The notes beneath the pieces were generated by a model. It was not told the origin of the DNA. It searched no databases and worked only from the letters and a program-made list of their open reading frames with translations. 25,581 nt of DNA from a virus, in IMG/VR virus record IMGVR_UViG_3300030107_003133, positions 1-25,581 of that record; one strand, 5' to 3'. The stretch's first letter is position 1. Every line of letters starts with the position of its first letter. The position numbers were made by a program, and so were the translations under genes. Of the stretch, positions 1 to 6,669 are shown piece by piece.

Positions 1-132
1 ATCAATAACAGATACTAATCTTGCAGTACCACCGTTATTAACAAGACGCACTACTGTCGCACTACCAAAAGTAGATGATCCAGCAGCGTCAGTGCCACAT
101 GCTGCTTGAGCTCCTTTTACGTTAGTTAACAT
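1..132 (-). CDS. Small conserved phage structural-type protein, N-terminal part (runs off left edge)
   Basis: An ATG at 132-130 opens a frame that stays open for 44 codons to the window edge. The product begins MLTNVKGAQAACGTDAAGSS and continues with a Gly/Ser/Thr- and Val-rich segment (TVVRLVNNGGTARLVSVID). The sequence resembles small beta-rich proteins common in marine T4-like phages, where a short Gly/Ala-rich N-terminus precedes strands carrying a conserved NNGGTARLV-like motif. Their function is not established. The start is supported by a late-promoter-like AATAAATA 24 bp upstream and by GGGAC in the leader. It is the last gene of the series transcribed leftward, 29 bp after the 642-residue protein. 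In T4 the large terminase gp17 follows gp16, so it may lie just outside the window. The reading frame is well supported; the family assignment is recalled and less certain. Confidence 0.7.
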   Translation of the reverse strand, partial: MLTNVKGAQAACGTDAAGSSTFGSATVVRLVNNGGTARLVSVID

Positions 133-155
133 GATTTTTTAATGTCCCGTAGTTC

Positions 156-163
156 TATTTATT
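156..163 (-). promoter_or_regulatory. Putative T4-type late promoter (AATAAATA)
   Basis: On the minus strand the octamer AATAAATA matches the T4 late-promoter consensus TATAAATA except at its first base. It overlaps the TAA stop codon (164-162) of the upstream gene, reading T-AATAAATA-G. A start about 6 nt downstream would give a leader of roughly 18 nt before the ATG at 132. T4 late promoters need only this -10-like octamer, read by gp55 sigma with gp33/gp45. Whether this phage uses the same factors is inference. Confidence 0.5.
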
Positions 164-2090
164 AAGCACTGTCTTGTGCTGCCTTCTCGTCATCACGAAC
201 TTTTTTAGTAGATTTTAAGAATTTTTCAAGATTCTTTTGTGACTTCTCATCACTTGCCTTCAACTTTTCGAGGTTTGCTCTCATAGCATCAGCAATTCTA
301 CCTTCATTCATAAAACCCCTTAAAGACTTAAGAAGTTCTTCCTTCTTCACCTTTTTCAAATCTTTAAAAGATCCTTTACCCTGTCTGATATTGGACTTAC
401 CATATGGATATCTTAATTCCATTTCTGGACTATCAGCAGACTTACGATATGATGGTGGGTTTCCTCTCTTACCTGCTTTCTTTCTATCTCCAAAATTAGC
501 CTTATCTAATCTTCTACCATGCTTGTAAGCAAAACCTTTACTTACTTGAGTACTCGCCATGTCTTTTTGAGCATCAGACATACCAGCAGTATGTGATGCA
601 AAGCGATTCTCATACTGAGGATGACCTTTTATGTTCTCCTCTCCACCATGCTTTTTAGCAAGAGCCTTTCTCTTCTTCTCATAATCAGGAGATTTTGTAT
701 TGTCATACTTTGCCTTTGCTTCTGTTACTGGAGAACAATCACAATCATCTCCACATTCTTGATGAGATTCATGTGTATCACAACCACAATCTTTAGATTC
801 TTTAGTTACCTTAATAAGAGGATTCCTATCATTATCAAATTGTGCTTCATTACTTGGAATTTCGTCCCTTTGGAAGTAAACAACTTTACCACCAGGATAT
901 ACTTTTACAATTTCATGCTGAACATCACTCCTTGAAGGCATTTTTGCTTGGGGGAAGAACATTCTAATGTTGTACATTTTAGCTCGCCATTGCACACCAA
1001 CTTGAACGATGTGACCGAATTCTGATGGTAGCCTTACTGCTTCATCAACTGTCATTTGGAGTTCCTCCGATTGTTTTTTCTTCTCAGGTAAACCTTTGTG
1101 CTTTGTAGATGCAAAATCTTTTACATCTTTAGTCTTCATACCACAAGCAGCTTTTGCAACCTCTGGTGTAGAAGCATTACCAGTTCTTTTCGCATTAAGA
1201 ACTGCACCCATAAATCTTTGCTGTTTTTTAGAGACTGCTTCTTCTGATTGAGTAGCAGCAGCAACTTTTCTATCTATCTCTTTAGATATACTTGCTCTTT
1301 CTTTTGCTTTGTGACTTGCCTTTGCAACTGCTTGGGCACGTTTAGCAAATACACCCCGTACATCAGATTGTGATGACTTTGCTTTTTGTTGAGATGAAGC
1401 AACATTTGCTTTTTGCTTCTGAACATTTGCAAGTCTTTTAGCATCAAGATCTTCATTGACATCTACATTACCTTTGGTATCAGTAGGTGAATGAACACTT
1501 CTATGTCTTTGATCTCTTGCCTTTTTAGTTGCTTTTAGTTCTTTTTTCGCTTGAACATAAGTATCTTCTTCACTAACCCATTGATCAGCAGCATGCATTT
1601 TAGGCATGACATCTTCTGGTCGAATTAGATCAATAATCTCAGCAAACTTCTCACCAGTGCATGTGCGGAGAACTAGGTTCTCACCCATTCCACCACCATC
1701 ACCATTACCACCTTCACCACCATTACCGCCATTGCCATTAGTGTCATTTTCATCCCCATCATCTTCGTCTTGAACGAGACGACCTCTACCACCTATATGG
1801 TATCCAGAAGGAATCTTTTTACACTTTTTATCGGTATGACAATAATAATATCCCTTTTTACAGGACTTATTCATTTGGTCTTCAAAAACGTCGTTATTAA
1901 TCTCAGTAACAATCAAATCTACAATCTTCAATCCTTCAATCTGTGGATTGGGAGGAAGGTCAATTTTAGACTTTAATTTACTTTTTGCCACATTTTTCTC
2001 ATTAGGATTTGACGATTTAGTCATATTCCTAATCTTAGCCTGTTTAGAAGCAGCTTTATGTAATTTTTTGTCAATAGCAAAACTAGGCAT
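162..2090 (-). CDS. Basic, multi-module protein of unknown function (642 aa; DUF3008-like segment, Cys-rich patches)
   Basis: The product is a 642-residue, Lys-rich protein. The ATG at 2090 is preferred because an earlier in-frame Met would place 45 basic residues over the end of gp16. It also sits 19 bp after the gp16 stop, behind a late-promoter-like octamer. Visible modules: a Cys patch CKKGYYYCHTDKKC (77-90); a Gly/Asn linker (about 118-136); Lys/Ala/Gln-rich, probably helical sequence (about 175-290); a DUF3008-like block with KKQQRFMGAV (288-297) and FASTKHKGLPEKK (326-338). Then come MFFP...KVYPGGKVVYF (377-406), a block with C435, C437, C446, C450, C452 and two His, SPDYEKKRKALAKKHGG (467-483) and a charged helical tail. 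I recall similar pieces as separate modules in other marine T4-like phage proteins. A role as an internal virion, scaffold or packaging-associated protein is guesswork from its place after gp16. Confidence 0.75.
   Translation of the reverse strand: MPSFAIDKKLHKAASKQAKIRNMTKSSNPNEKNVAKSKLKSKIDLPPNPQIEGLKIVDLIVTEINNDVFEDQMNKSCKKGYYYCHTDKKCKKIPSGYHIGGRGRLVQDEDDGDENDTNGNGGNGGEGGNGDGGGMGENLVLRTCTGEKFAEIIDLIRPEDVMPKMHAADQWVSEEDTYVQAKKELKATKKARDQRHRSVHSPTDTKGNVDVNEDLDAKRLANVQKQKANVASSQQKAKSSQSDVRGVFAKRAQAVAKASHKAKERASISKEIDRKVAAATQSEEAVSKKQQRFMGAVLNAKRTGNASTPEVAKAACGMKTKDVKDFASTKHKGLPEKKKQSEELQMTVDEAVRLPSEFGHIVQVGVQWRAKMYNIRMFFPQAKMPSRSDVQHEIVKVYPGGKVVYFQRDEIPSNEAQFDNDRNPLIKVTKESKDCGCDTHESHQECGDDCDCSPVTEAKAKYDNTKSPDYEKKRKALAKKHGGEENIKGHPQYENRFASHTAGMSDAQKDMASTQVSKGFAYKHGRRLDKANFGDRKKAGKRGNPPSYRKSADSPEMELRYPYGKSNIRQGKGSFKDLKKVKKEELLKSLRGFMNEGRIADAMRANLEKLKASDEKSQKNLEKFLKSTKKVRDDEKAAQDSA
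1684..1750 (-). repeat. Gly/Asn-coding triplet-rich low-complexity tract
   Basis: This imperfect trinucleotide-rich stretch (plus strand: accacc, attacc, ttcacc units) encodes residues of about 114-136 of the 642-residue protein. These read as a run of Asn-Gly, Gly-Glu-Gly and Asp-Gly. It separates the N-terminal Cys patch from the rest of the protein and looks like a flexible linker. Such tracts are prone to length change. Confidence 0.7.
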
Positions 2091-2109
2091 TTTCAAACGC
2101 AGTTTTTTT

Positions 2110-2541
2110 CTATTTATCTTTTTCTTCTGCTTTGTTCTTTTTAAGTAACTTAGATAATTCTGCTGTTGATCCAAAGAACATAGCATTAGTAACGTTGGTT
2201 GGACCTTTTGGATTATCCTCTTCAACTTCTTTAATTTTCTTCTGAAGATCCATTAACTTATCTGTTGTATCAGAAACAGATTTAATAAGTTGTCCAACAA
2301 CTTCAAATGCTCTTGCATTACCCTGATCAACTGCTATCTCTAAAGCACTATCTAATGCTTCTTGTCCCTTCTCAATAATAGAATATAATTGTCCTCTTGT
2401 ATAATCATAATCTTTCTCTATATCAGCATCTTTATTCTTAGAAGTAGGTACTGGTTTTTTAGATTCTGATTTTACAACCTCAGTCTCAACAACCTCATCT
2501 ATATCAAAAGTGTCGTTTAGATCTTTAAATTTATCAGTCAT
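2110..2541 (-). CDS. 16: Small terminase subunit, gp16-like
   Basis: This 143-residue protein matches gp16-type small terminases of T4-like marine phages. These form a ring that recognises viral DNA and regulates the gp17 motor during head filling. The diagnostic stretches are IEKDYDYTRGQLYSIIEKGQ (41-60), AFEVVGQLIKSVSDTTDKL (78-96) and GPTNVTNAMFFGSTAEL (113-129). The first 40 residues are acidic/polar and probably disordered; residues 45-110 should be helical. The start at 2541 is chosen because ATG overlaps the TGA of the oxygenase gene as ATGA, giving a protein that begins MTDKFKDLND like its relatives. An upstream ATG at 2580 would add 13 residues read from inside the neighbouring gene and is unlikely. 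T4 gp16 is slightly longer (164 aa). Identification rests on recalled motifs plus position after gp13-gp14-gp15. Confidence 0.88.
   Translation of the reverse strand: MTDKFKDLNDTFDIDEVVETEVVKSESKKPVPTSKNKDADIEKDYDYTRGQLYSIIEKGQEALDSALEIAVDQGNARAFEVVGQLIKSVSDTTDKLMDLQKKIKEVEEDNPKGPTNVTNAMFFGSTAELSKLLKKNKAEEKDK
2111..2118 (-). promoter_or_regulatory. Putative T4-type late promoter (GATAAATA)
   Basis: On the minus strand GATAAATA forms the last codons of gp16 (GAT AAA TAG), so the promoter-like octamer includes the first two bases of the stop codon. It lies 20 bp upstream of the ATG at 2090. Only the first base departs from T4 TATAAATA. Because Asp-Lys-stop would produce the same bases by coding alone, this site is weaker evidence than the two AATAAATA sites. 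Confidence 0.4.
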
Positions 2542-3167
2542 AGTCTTACCCAATCTCGTTCTTGGTATATACCACCCCAAGGATCAGTAGGCACTGGCAT
2601 TGCAAAGCTTACAGATAATCTAGAAGTAATTGAGGTTGCCAGGTGTGGATAATATGCAGGAATGAATACTGCATCTCCTGGTTCCATAATAGTATCTATA
2701 ATAGGTTTACTTACTATGTTCATTTGTTTTGAATATTGCTCCCTATCAAATACTTCATCCCATATTTTCCAATGAGTTGTTCCCTCACACTGAACTATGA
2801 CATTATCATTTCCATCAAAATGAATTCCAAAAGGATGATCTTCTGGCTTTATACATGAATAGATGTGAGCATCAACTGCTGATTTACACTCTAATTCAAG
2901 TTTATGAGTAGCAGCATTTAAAGTCTCTGTAGATCGAGACATCTCAGTAAACCAACAAGTATATTTCTTAATTGCTTCTCTAAGAACAGTAGGTGGATAA
3001 CATCCTGGATTAGTTGTCCATACATCATTATCCCAAAACATCTCTGCCTCTGGAGCAAGTATATGAACCCTTTCCTGAGACATTAATGGTCGTATGTTTA
3101 TTATATTCTCGAATTCATGCCAAGATAATAAATTAGGATGATAATCCTTCACATATTGTGGTTTCAT
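2538..3167 (-). CDS. JmjC/cupin-like Fe(II)/2-oxoglutarate-dependent oxygenase (putative hydroxylase)
   Basis: The 209-residue protein has a double-stranded beta-helix oxygenase signature: H116-F-D118 in GIHFDGNDNVIVQ, a distal H175 in PGDAVFIPAYYPHLATS (163-179), then R183-L-S185. HxD...H is the iron-binding facial triad, and RxS near the C-terminus matches the 2-oxoglutarate-binding motif of many such enzymes. The layout (HxD, then EGTTHWKIW, then PGD-hydrophobic-P...H) resembles JmjC/cupin_8 proteins such as ribosomal oxygenases and FIH. The position aligning with the 2-oxoglutarate-binding Lys of FIH appears to be Thr131, so R183 may take that role. No signal peptide or membrane segment is seen. 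ATGA overlaps join it to gp15 upstream and gp16 downstream, so it is made with tail and packaging proteins. The substrate is unknown; a virion or host protein is likely. The fold is fairly secure, the reaction is inferred. Confidence 0.8.
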   Translation of the reverse strand: MKPQYVKDYHPNLLSWHEFENIINIRPLMSQERVHILAPEAEMFWDNDVWTTNPGCYPPTVLREAIKKYTCWFTEMSRSTETLNAATHKLELECKSAVDAHIYSCIKPEDHPFGIHFDGNDNVIVQCEGTTHWKIWDEVFDREQYSKQMNIVSKPIIDTIMEPGDAVFIPAYYPHLATSITSRLSVSFAMPVPTDPWGGIYQERDWVRL

Positions 3168-4165
3168 GTTCCACTAAATCCAAAATCATCTCCTGCTTCT
3201 ATAAGTGCATTATCAGCACTAGTAATTCCTTTGACATCACTACCACGAACATGTTCTATGGCAGTTGTATTATAAGAAGCACGTTTTACAGTTAGTTTAT
3301 TACCAGTAATATCGGTAATATACATTGTCTCATTATTAATATCAATAAATGTATTTTCTACTAATCCTGCAGAATCATCTACTGGAATAGTAACTGCTGT
3401 TGCAAGAACATCTTCTGCAAGGTTTGCAATAACATCTCCAGTGTAATTCTTAGTAGCAACTGGTGTAGCATATGTAAGTTGACGACCTGAACCATATGCT
3501 GCACTTTGCTCTCCAGGTGTAATACCAATAGATACCTTCTTGATAAGATCCTTCGGTGTAGTTGGAACAGGACCAAATAGGTATGTCTTAGCAGTAAAAC
3601 TCAAGGTATACAGTAATACCCTTCTTGATGTATAATCTCCTTCATAGTTGTCTTCAAAAGCAACATTATCTAGAGTAATTGGAATATCTTTCTTCTCTCC
3701 AATAGTATCTACTAGATCAACTGTAATAGTATAATTTGGTTGAAAATATGGAAGTATTTGCTCTACGATTTGTAATGCGTCATCATTTAGCAAAGTCATT
3801 ATGGACAACTCAAACTGCATGTTATAAGGAACAGGCATATAAACCTTACGAACATCCTTTTTATCAGTTTTTATTGAAGTTACAAAAGTCTGTGTTGCAC
3901 CTACCTTCCTAGTAGTATCATATTCAATACCTGTAAATTCAAAAGACATTCTAGGCAAACTAATAGATACTGGTTTATTCAGATCTGGTTGTTGCTCAAT
4001 TCTTGCTAGAAACTTTTGAGTGGGACCATATGCCAATGGAACTTTAATAATTGCAGACGGGTCATTAGCAGCATCACCATCTCTATGGATAGTGATCCCG
4101 TTAAACAAAGTACCAAATCCAATTACGGTCTTTCTAAAAATTTGATGGTAAAAATGATCAAACAT
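3164..4165 (-). CDS. 15: Tail completion / proximal tail sheath stabilisation protein, gp15-like, with extra C-terminal domain
   Basis: The 333-residue product resembles T4 gp15, which forms the ring capping the tail tube and sheath and accepts the head. It begins MFDHFYHQIFRK (T4: MFGYFYNSSFRR). It carries LQIVEQILPYFQP (131-143), nearly identical to T4, then the DYTSRRVLLYTLSFTAKTYLFGP block (177-199), which matches the T4 segment LSRRRIEWSLTFEVNGWMYPP. It sits 2 bp after gp14, the T4 order. T4 gp15 is 272 residues. Here about 85 residues are added, including a module at about 250-316 with INNETMYITDI and LTVKRASYNTTAIEH. A similar pattern occurs in the giant protein (VEDEIMLIAGV...LTIRRGWMGTT) and near the end of the DUF4815 protein (INEEIISYTGI...LTGITRSVD). 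The stop overlaps the oxygenase start as ATGA. Confidence 0.9.
   Translation of the reverse strand: MFDHFYHQIFRKTVIGFGTLFNGITIHRDGDAANDPSAIIKVPLAYGPTQKFLARIEQQPDLNKPVSISLPRMSFEFTGIEYDTTRKVGATQTFVTSIKTDKKDVRKVYMPVPYNMQFELSIMTLLNDDALQIVEQILPYFQPNYTITVDLVDTIGEKKDIPITLDNVAFEDNYEGDYTSRRVLLYTLSFTAKTYLFGPVPTTPKDLIKKVSIGITPGEQSAAYGSGRQLTYATPVATKNYTGDVIANLAEDVLATAVTIPVDDSAGLVENTFIDINNETMYITDITGNKLTVKRASYNTTAIEHVRGSDVKGITSADNALIEAGDDFGFSGT
3218..3418 (-). other. gp15 C-terminal add-on module shared with other virion proteins
   Basis: This DNA encodes residues 250-316 of the gp15-like protein, beyond the region that aligns by eye to T4 gp15. The pattern is a strand, AGL/AGF, a second strand with IN-E-x-M/I-x-I, a turn, then LT-V/I-x-R and a Thr/His-containing end. 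The same order is seen in the giant protein at about 25090-24885 and in the DUF4815 protein at about 7900-7700. This suggests a small mobile beta-rich domain. Confidence 0.55.
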
Positions 4166-4167
4166 AA

Positions 4168-5577
4168 TTATACATTTCCAAATGGGTTACTTTCGCTAAA
4201 GTCTAAAAGATCATCTGCTTCAGACTCTATAGTTGCATTTTGTGGGTATCCAGTTTCTGGAAGATCATCACTATTTAGATCGCTTATACAGAACCTTGTA
4301 GAGGTTTCTTGTCCAACAATGTATTCACCTTTCTGGAAGGTTCCAACAATCTGACCTATTCGTAATTCTCTAGTTACAGCATTCCAAGTCTTAACTTGTG
4401 CCGTTGCACTACTTGCAGTACCAACTATATCCTCTCCTCTATTAAATGAACCAGTTCCTCCAGTTTGTACTGGTGGTGCAATTAATATCTCAGGTGAATC
4501 AGTATACCATCCACCACAATCTTCGTAAACAAGTGCAGTAACTGAACCTGCAGCAGATACAACAGCATGCACTACTGCTGGTATAGTTGTACTACCAATA
4601 CCACTATATCCATCAGGTGCAAATGCTACAGTTGGAATTCCAACATACCCACCACCACCATTAGTGATAGTAATAATACCACAAACACCATCAGCAATTT
4701 GGGTTATTCCATAAGCACCACGTCCAGTATCAGTCATAAAACCAACCCTTGGTGCTACAGTATATCCAGATCCTGGATTTGTTAAATTAACTGCTTGAAC
4801 TCTTGATAGATCTGCATTTGGTTCGCAGAAGTCTACAAGACCAGATATCATTGATGTTACACCAACCGTTGTTTGACCTCCAGCAGGAGCAGAAGAGAAT
4901 GCAACTTGAGGTGGATGAGTGTACCCAGATCCTCTTCTAGAGACTATAACTTTACGAACACCACCATCAACTAACGTTGTTACAGCAGTTGCTTGTGATG
5001 CTATTCCAGCAAGAGTCATTGTTTGTATATAACCTTCCTCTTCAACATTATCATCAATAAAGTCTATTCCTGTATCAACCTCTTCATCGTTGTACATGAA
5101 TAGCTCACATCTCAATTCATAAACATAATTCTTTTGTAATTGATAGAATGGTTTTTCATGCTCTACATATTTGATTTCAAATAACCTATCACCTAATGGA
5201 AAATATACTAAATCTCCTTCCTTAGGTCTACTTGCTAATTTAATACCTTTTATTGGTTCTATACGTTTTTGTATCTCTTCCTCATACCTTTCTTTAGAGA
5301 TAATCAATGTTAGATCATCTAACTCTTGAACACCAAACTTAGATAGAAGTGTTCCCGCACCAGAATATCCATCAAACGTCTCAACATATGCTTCTAAAGG
5401 AACAGCATTAGCAAAGTTAGATCTGGAGACTTCCTCCATAACTGTTTTCTCTGCACCATAAGTTCTTGGTATGTAATAAACTTCCACACCAAACATCTTT
5501 AATTGTTCATTCACTAAGTCCTGAACAAGATTTTGTTCTCCTTTAGATCCGTGAAGGAAGAATGGATTAAGTGCCAT
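4168..5577 (-). CDS. 14: Neck protein gp14-like, enlarged by inserted repeats
   Basis: The 469-residue product has the conserved core of T4 gp14, which with gp13 forms the neck joining the filled head to the tail. Matches include VEVYYIPRTYG (31-41; T4 VECYYVPREY), FDGYSGAGTLLSKFGVQ (68-84), PKEGDLVYFPL (118-128), LFEIKYVEHEKPFYQL (132-147) and the ending SNPFGNV (T4 SPFDNDFMD). T4 gp14 has 256 residues. The excess lies between about residues 185 and 435: four Gly-Tyr repeats (around 216, 270, 308, 356) followed by GSFNRGEDIVGTASSATAQV and GTFQKGEYIVGQETS, a duplicated GEx-I-V-G motif. The insert is probably beta-rich and surface exposed, decorating the neck. The gene lies 4 bp after gp13 and 2 bp before gp15, the T4 order. 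Confidence 0.92.
   Translation of the reverse strand: MALNPFFLHGSKGEQNLVQDLVNEQLKMFGVEVYYIPRTYGAEKTVMEEVSRSNFANAVPLEAYVETFDGYSGAGTLLSKFGVQELDDLTLIISKERYEEEIQKRIEPIKGIKLASRPKEGDLVYFPLGDRLFEIKYVEHEKPFYQLQKNYVYELRCELFMYNDEEVDTGIDFIDDNVEEEGYIQTMTLAGIASQATAVTTLVDGGVRKVIVSRRGSGYTHPPQVAFSSAPAGGQTTVGVTSMISGLVDFCEPNADLSRVQAVNLTNPGSGYTVAPRVGFMTDTGRGAYGITQIADGVCGIITITNGGGGYVGIPTVAFAPDGYSGIGSTTIPAVVHAVVSAAGSVTALVYEDCGGWYTDSPEILIAPPVQTGGTGSFNRGEDIVGTASSATAQVKTWNAVTRELRIGQIVGTFQKGEYIVGQETSTRFCISDLNSDDLPETGYPQNATIESEADDLLDFSESNPFGNV
4468..4965 (-). repeat. Gly-Tyr (GGxGYxxxPxV) repeat insertion in gp14
   Basis: Residues 205-370 of gp14 contain four related units: VIVSRRGSGYTHPPQVAF, VNLTNPGSGYTVAPRVGF, ITITNGGGGYVGIPTVAF and a divergent one, LVYEDCGGWYTDSPEILI. 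Each reads as hydrophobic strand, Gly-rich turn, Tyr, Pro, second strand. Single copies of the same unit occur in gp8 (residues 257-274), twice in the DUF4815 protein and several times in the giant protein. Confidence 0.8.
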
Positions 5578-5581
5578 GTTC

Positions 5582-6436
5582 CTAACCTATCATATCTAAA
5601 GGTGGTAATTCGTAAGTAGAAGACATCTTCTCAATAATGGCATCCATCTCTCTTTGCCCATCATCCTGTATTTGTCTTCCATTCATCTCGATACCGCCTG
5701 GTAATTTAACTCCTTGGAACTTACTTAAGTTAACACCCCATTGACGCTTAATTAAAGCAGTCAAATAAGGTTTTAAAAATCTATCATTCCATATTTGATC
5801 AGAAGTTGCAGGATCAAGTGCCCTATAACAATCTAAAATTAAATAAGTACCAACTTCAATAGACTTCCAATCAATATCAATATATAACCTATCTTCTCTT
5901 TGATTGTATCTTATTTGTTTTTGTGTTGATAACAACCAATCTAAATCTTCAAGATAACTCTTGGTCATTGAATATGTTAATAATTCAGTTGATCCCAAAT
6001 AATAAATGTCATTCAAGAATAACTGATACTTGATACTGAACATTCCAGCAGAAAGTCCACCACCACCTTCAAATTTAAAAATCTTTGATACACCCATAAC
6101 TGAGGGTGGAACTTTTATATAATTCCCAGTCTCATACCAATCAAAAGTTACATTTCCTTGACCAGGAATATTATCTGTTACAGAGGTAGTTGCAATACCA
6201 ACTTTACCTCCTTCATGTGGATACTCAACAGTACCTCTATCTATGTCATCTTGAGTTATTTGATACTTCAAAAATGCTTGAGTAGTACCATCAAAATGGC
6301 GTTCGTGGAATAATTGAATAGCATCATCTACCAGATCGTCAATCTGCTCATCAGCTACATTGACCTCCAATACAGGAGAACCTAATTGTCTCTTGCAATA
6401 ATCTATTAAAGTTTGGCGACTGGTTGGTTTTGCCAT
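5582..6436 (-). CDS. 13: Neck protein gp13-like
   Basis: The 284-residue protein resembles gp13 of T4-like phages (309 residues in T4), the neck component that closes the portal after packaging and works with gp14. The N-terminal block TSRQTLIDYCKRQLGSPVLE (5-24) continues into a DEQIDDLVDDAIQLFHERHFDG helix region (29-50). The C-terminal block QWGVNLSKFQGVKLPGGIEM (232-251) followed by NGRQI is the most conserved part of the family. Unlike its neighbours it shows no repeat insertion apart from a short Gly run (124-127). It starts 1 bp after the stop of the 76-residue gene and ends 4 bp before gp14, so translation is probably coupled. gp13 identity is firm from motifs and from its place directly before gp14. 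Confidence 0.92.
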   Translation of the reverse strand: MAKPTSRQTLIDYCKRQLGSPVLEVNVADEQIDDLVDDAIQLFHERHFDGTTQAFLKYQITQDDIDRGTVEYPHEGGKVGIATTSVTDNIPGQGNVTFDWYETGNYIKVPPSVMGVSKIFKFEGGGGLSAGMFSIKYQLFLNDIYYLGSTELLTYSMTKSYLEDLDWLLSTQKQIRYNQREDRLYIDIDWKSIEVGTYLILDCYRALDPATSDQIWNDRFLKPYLTALIKRQWGVNLSKFQGVKLPGGIEMNGRQIQDDGQREMDAIIEKMSSTYELPPLDMIG

Positions 6437-6437
6437 C

Positions 6438-6668
6438 TTATTCTTCTAACAGTTGTCGTAACATAGATTTAATATCACTTAGATCGGATTTTAACTCTTG
6501 AACATCATCTTCAAGAGTTTTTACCCTTTCTACATCAATTCGTTTAGACCTTCTTAGGGCAATATATGAAGCATGACCTTTTCTATCAGTATTAATAATT
6601 GCATTGGACTCAGTATCTCTTACGAGATAACTGTGTCCTTCAACTTTTAGAAAACGTGGTTGACTCAT
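6438..6668 (-). CDS. Conserved small protein with C-terminal coiled coil (76 aa)
   Basis: The N-terminal 35 residues form a compact motif (PRFLKVEGHSYLVRDTESNA, then IINTD) followed by a basic stretch (RRSKR, 39-43). Residues about 47-76 make a heptad-patterned helix with regularly spaced V/L/I positions (VKTLEDDVQELKSDLSDIKS), a probable coiled coil. I recall short proteins of this design next to gp13 in marine T4-like phages, without known function. The gene is squeezed 1 bp from each neighbour, with its start just after the stop of the DUF4815 gene. That argues for a real gene translated by coupling even though no clear ribosome binding site is visible. It could be a small neck or baseplate adaptor; that is inference. 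Confidence 0.75.
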   Translation of the reverse strand: MSQPRFLKVEGHSYLVRDTESNAIINTDRKGHASYIALRRSKRIDVERVKTLEDDVQELKSDLSDIKSMLRQLLEE

Positions 6669-6669
6669 A

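Noticed and set aside
2091-2225. Earlier Met (at 2225) as start of the 642-residue protein
   Set aside because: It would overlap the end of gp16 by about 115 bp, adds a very basic stretch that looks like out-of-frame reading of gp16, and ignores the promoter-like site and the ATG at 2090.
2542-2580. Earlier Met (at 2580) as start of gp16
   Set aside because: The added 13 residues come from inside the oxygenase gene. The ATGA overlap at 2541 gives the usual gp16 N-terminus.
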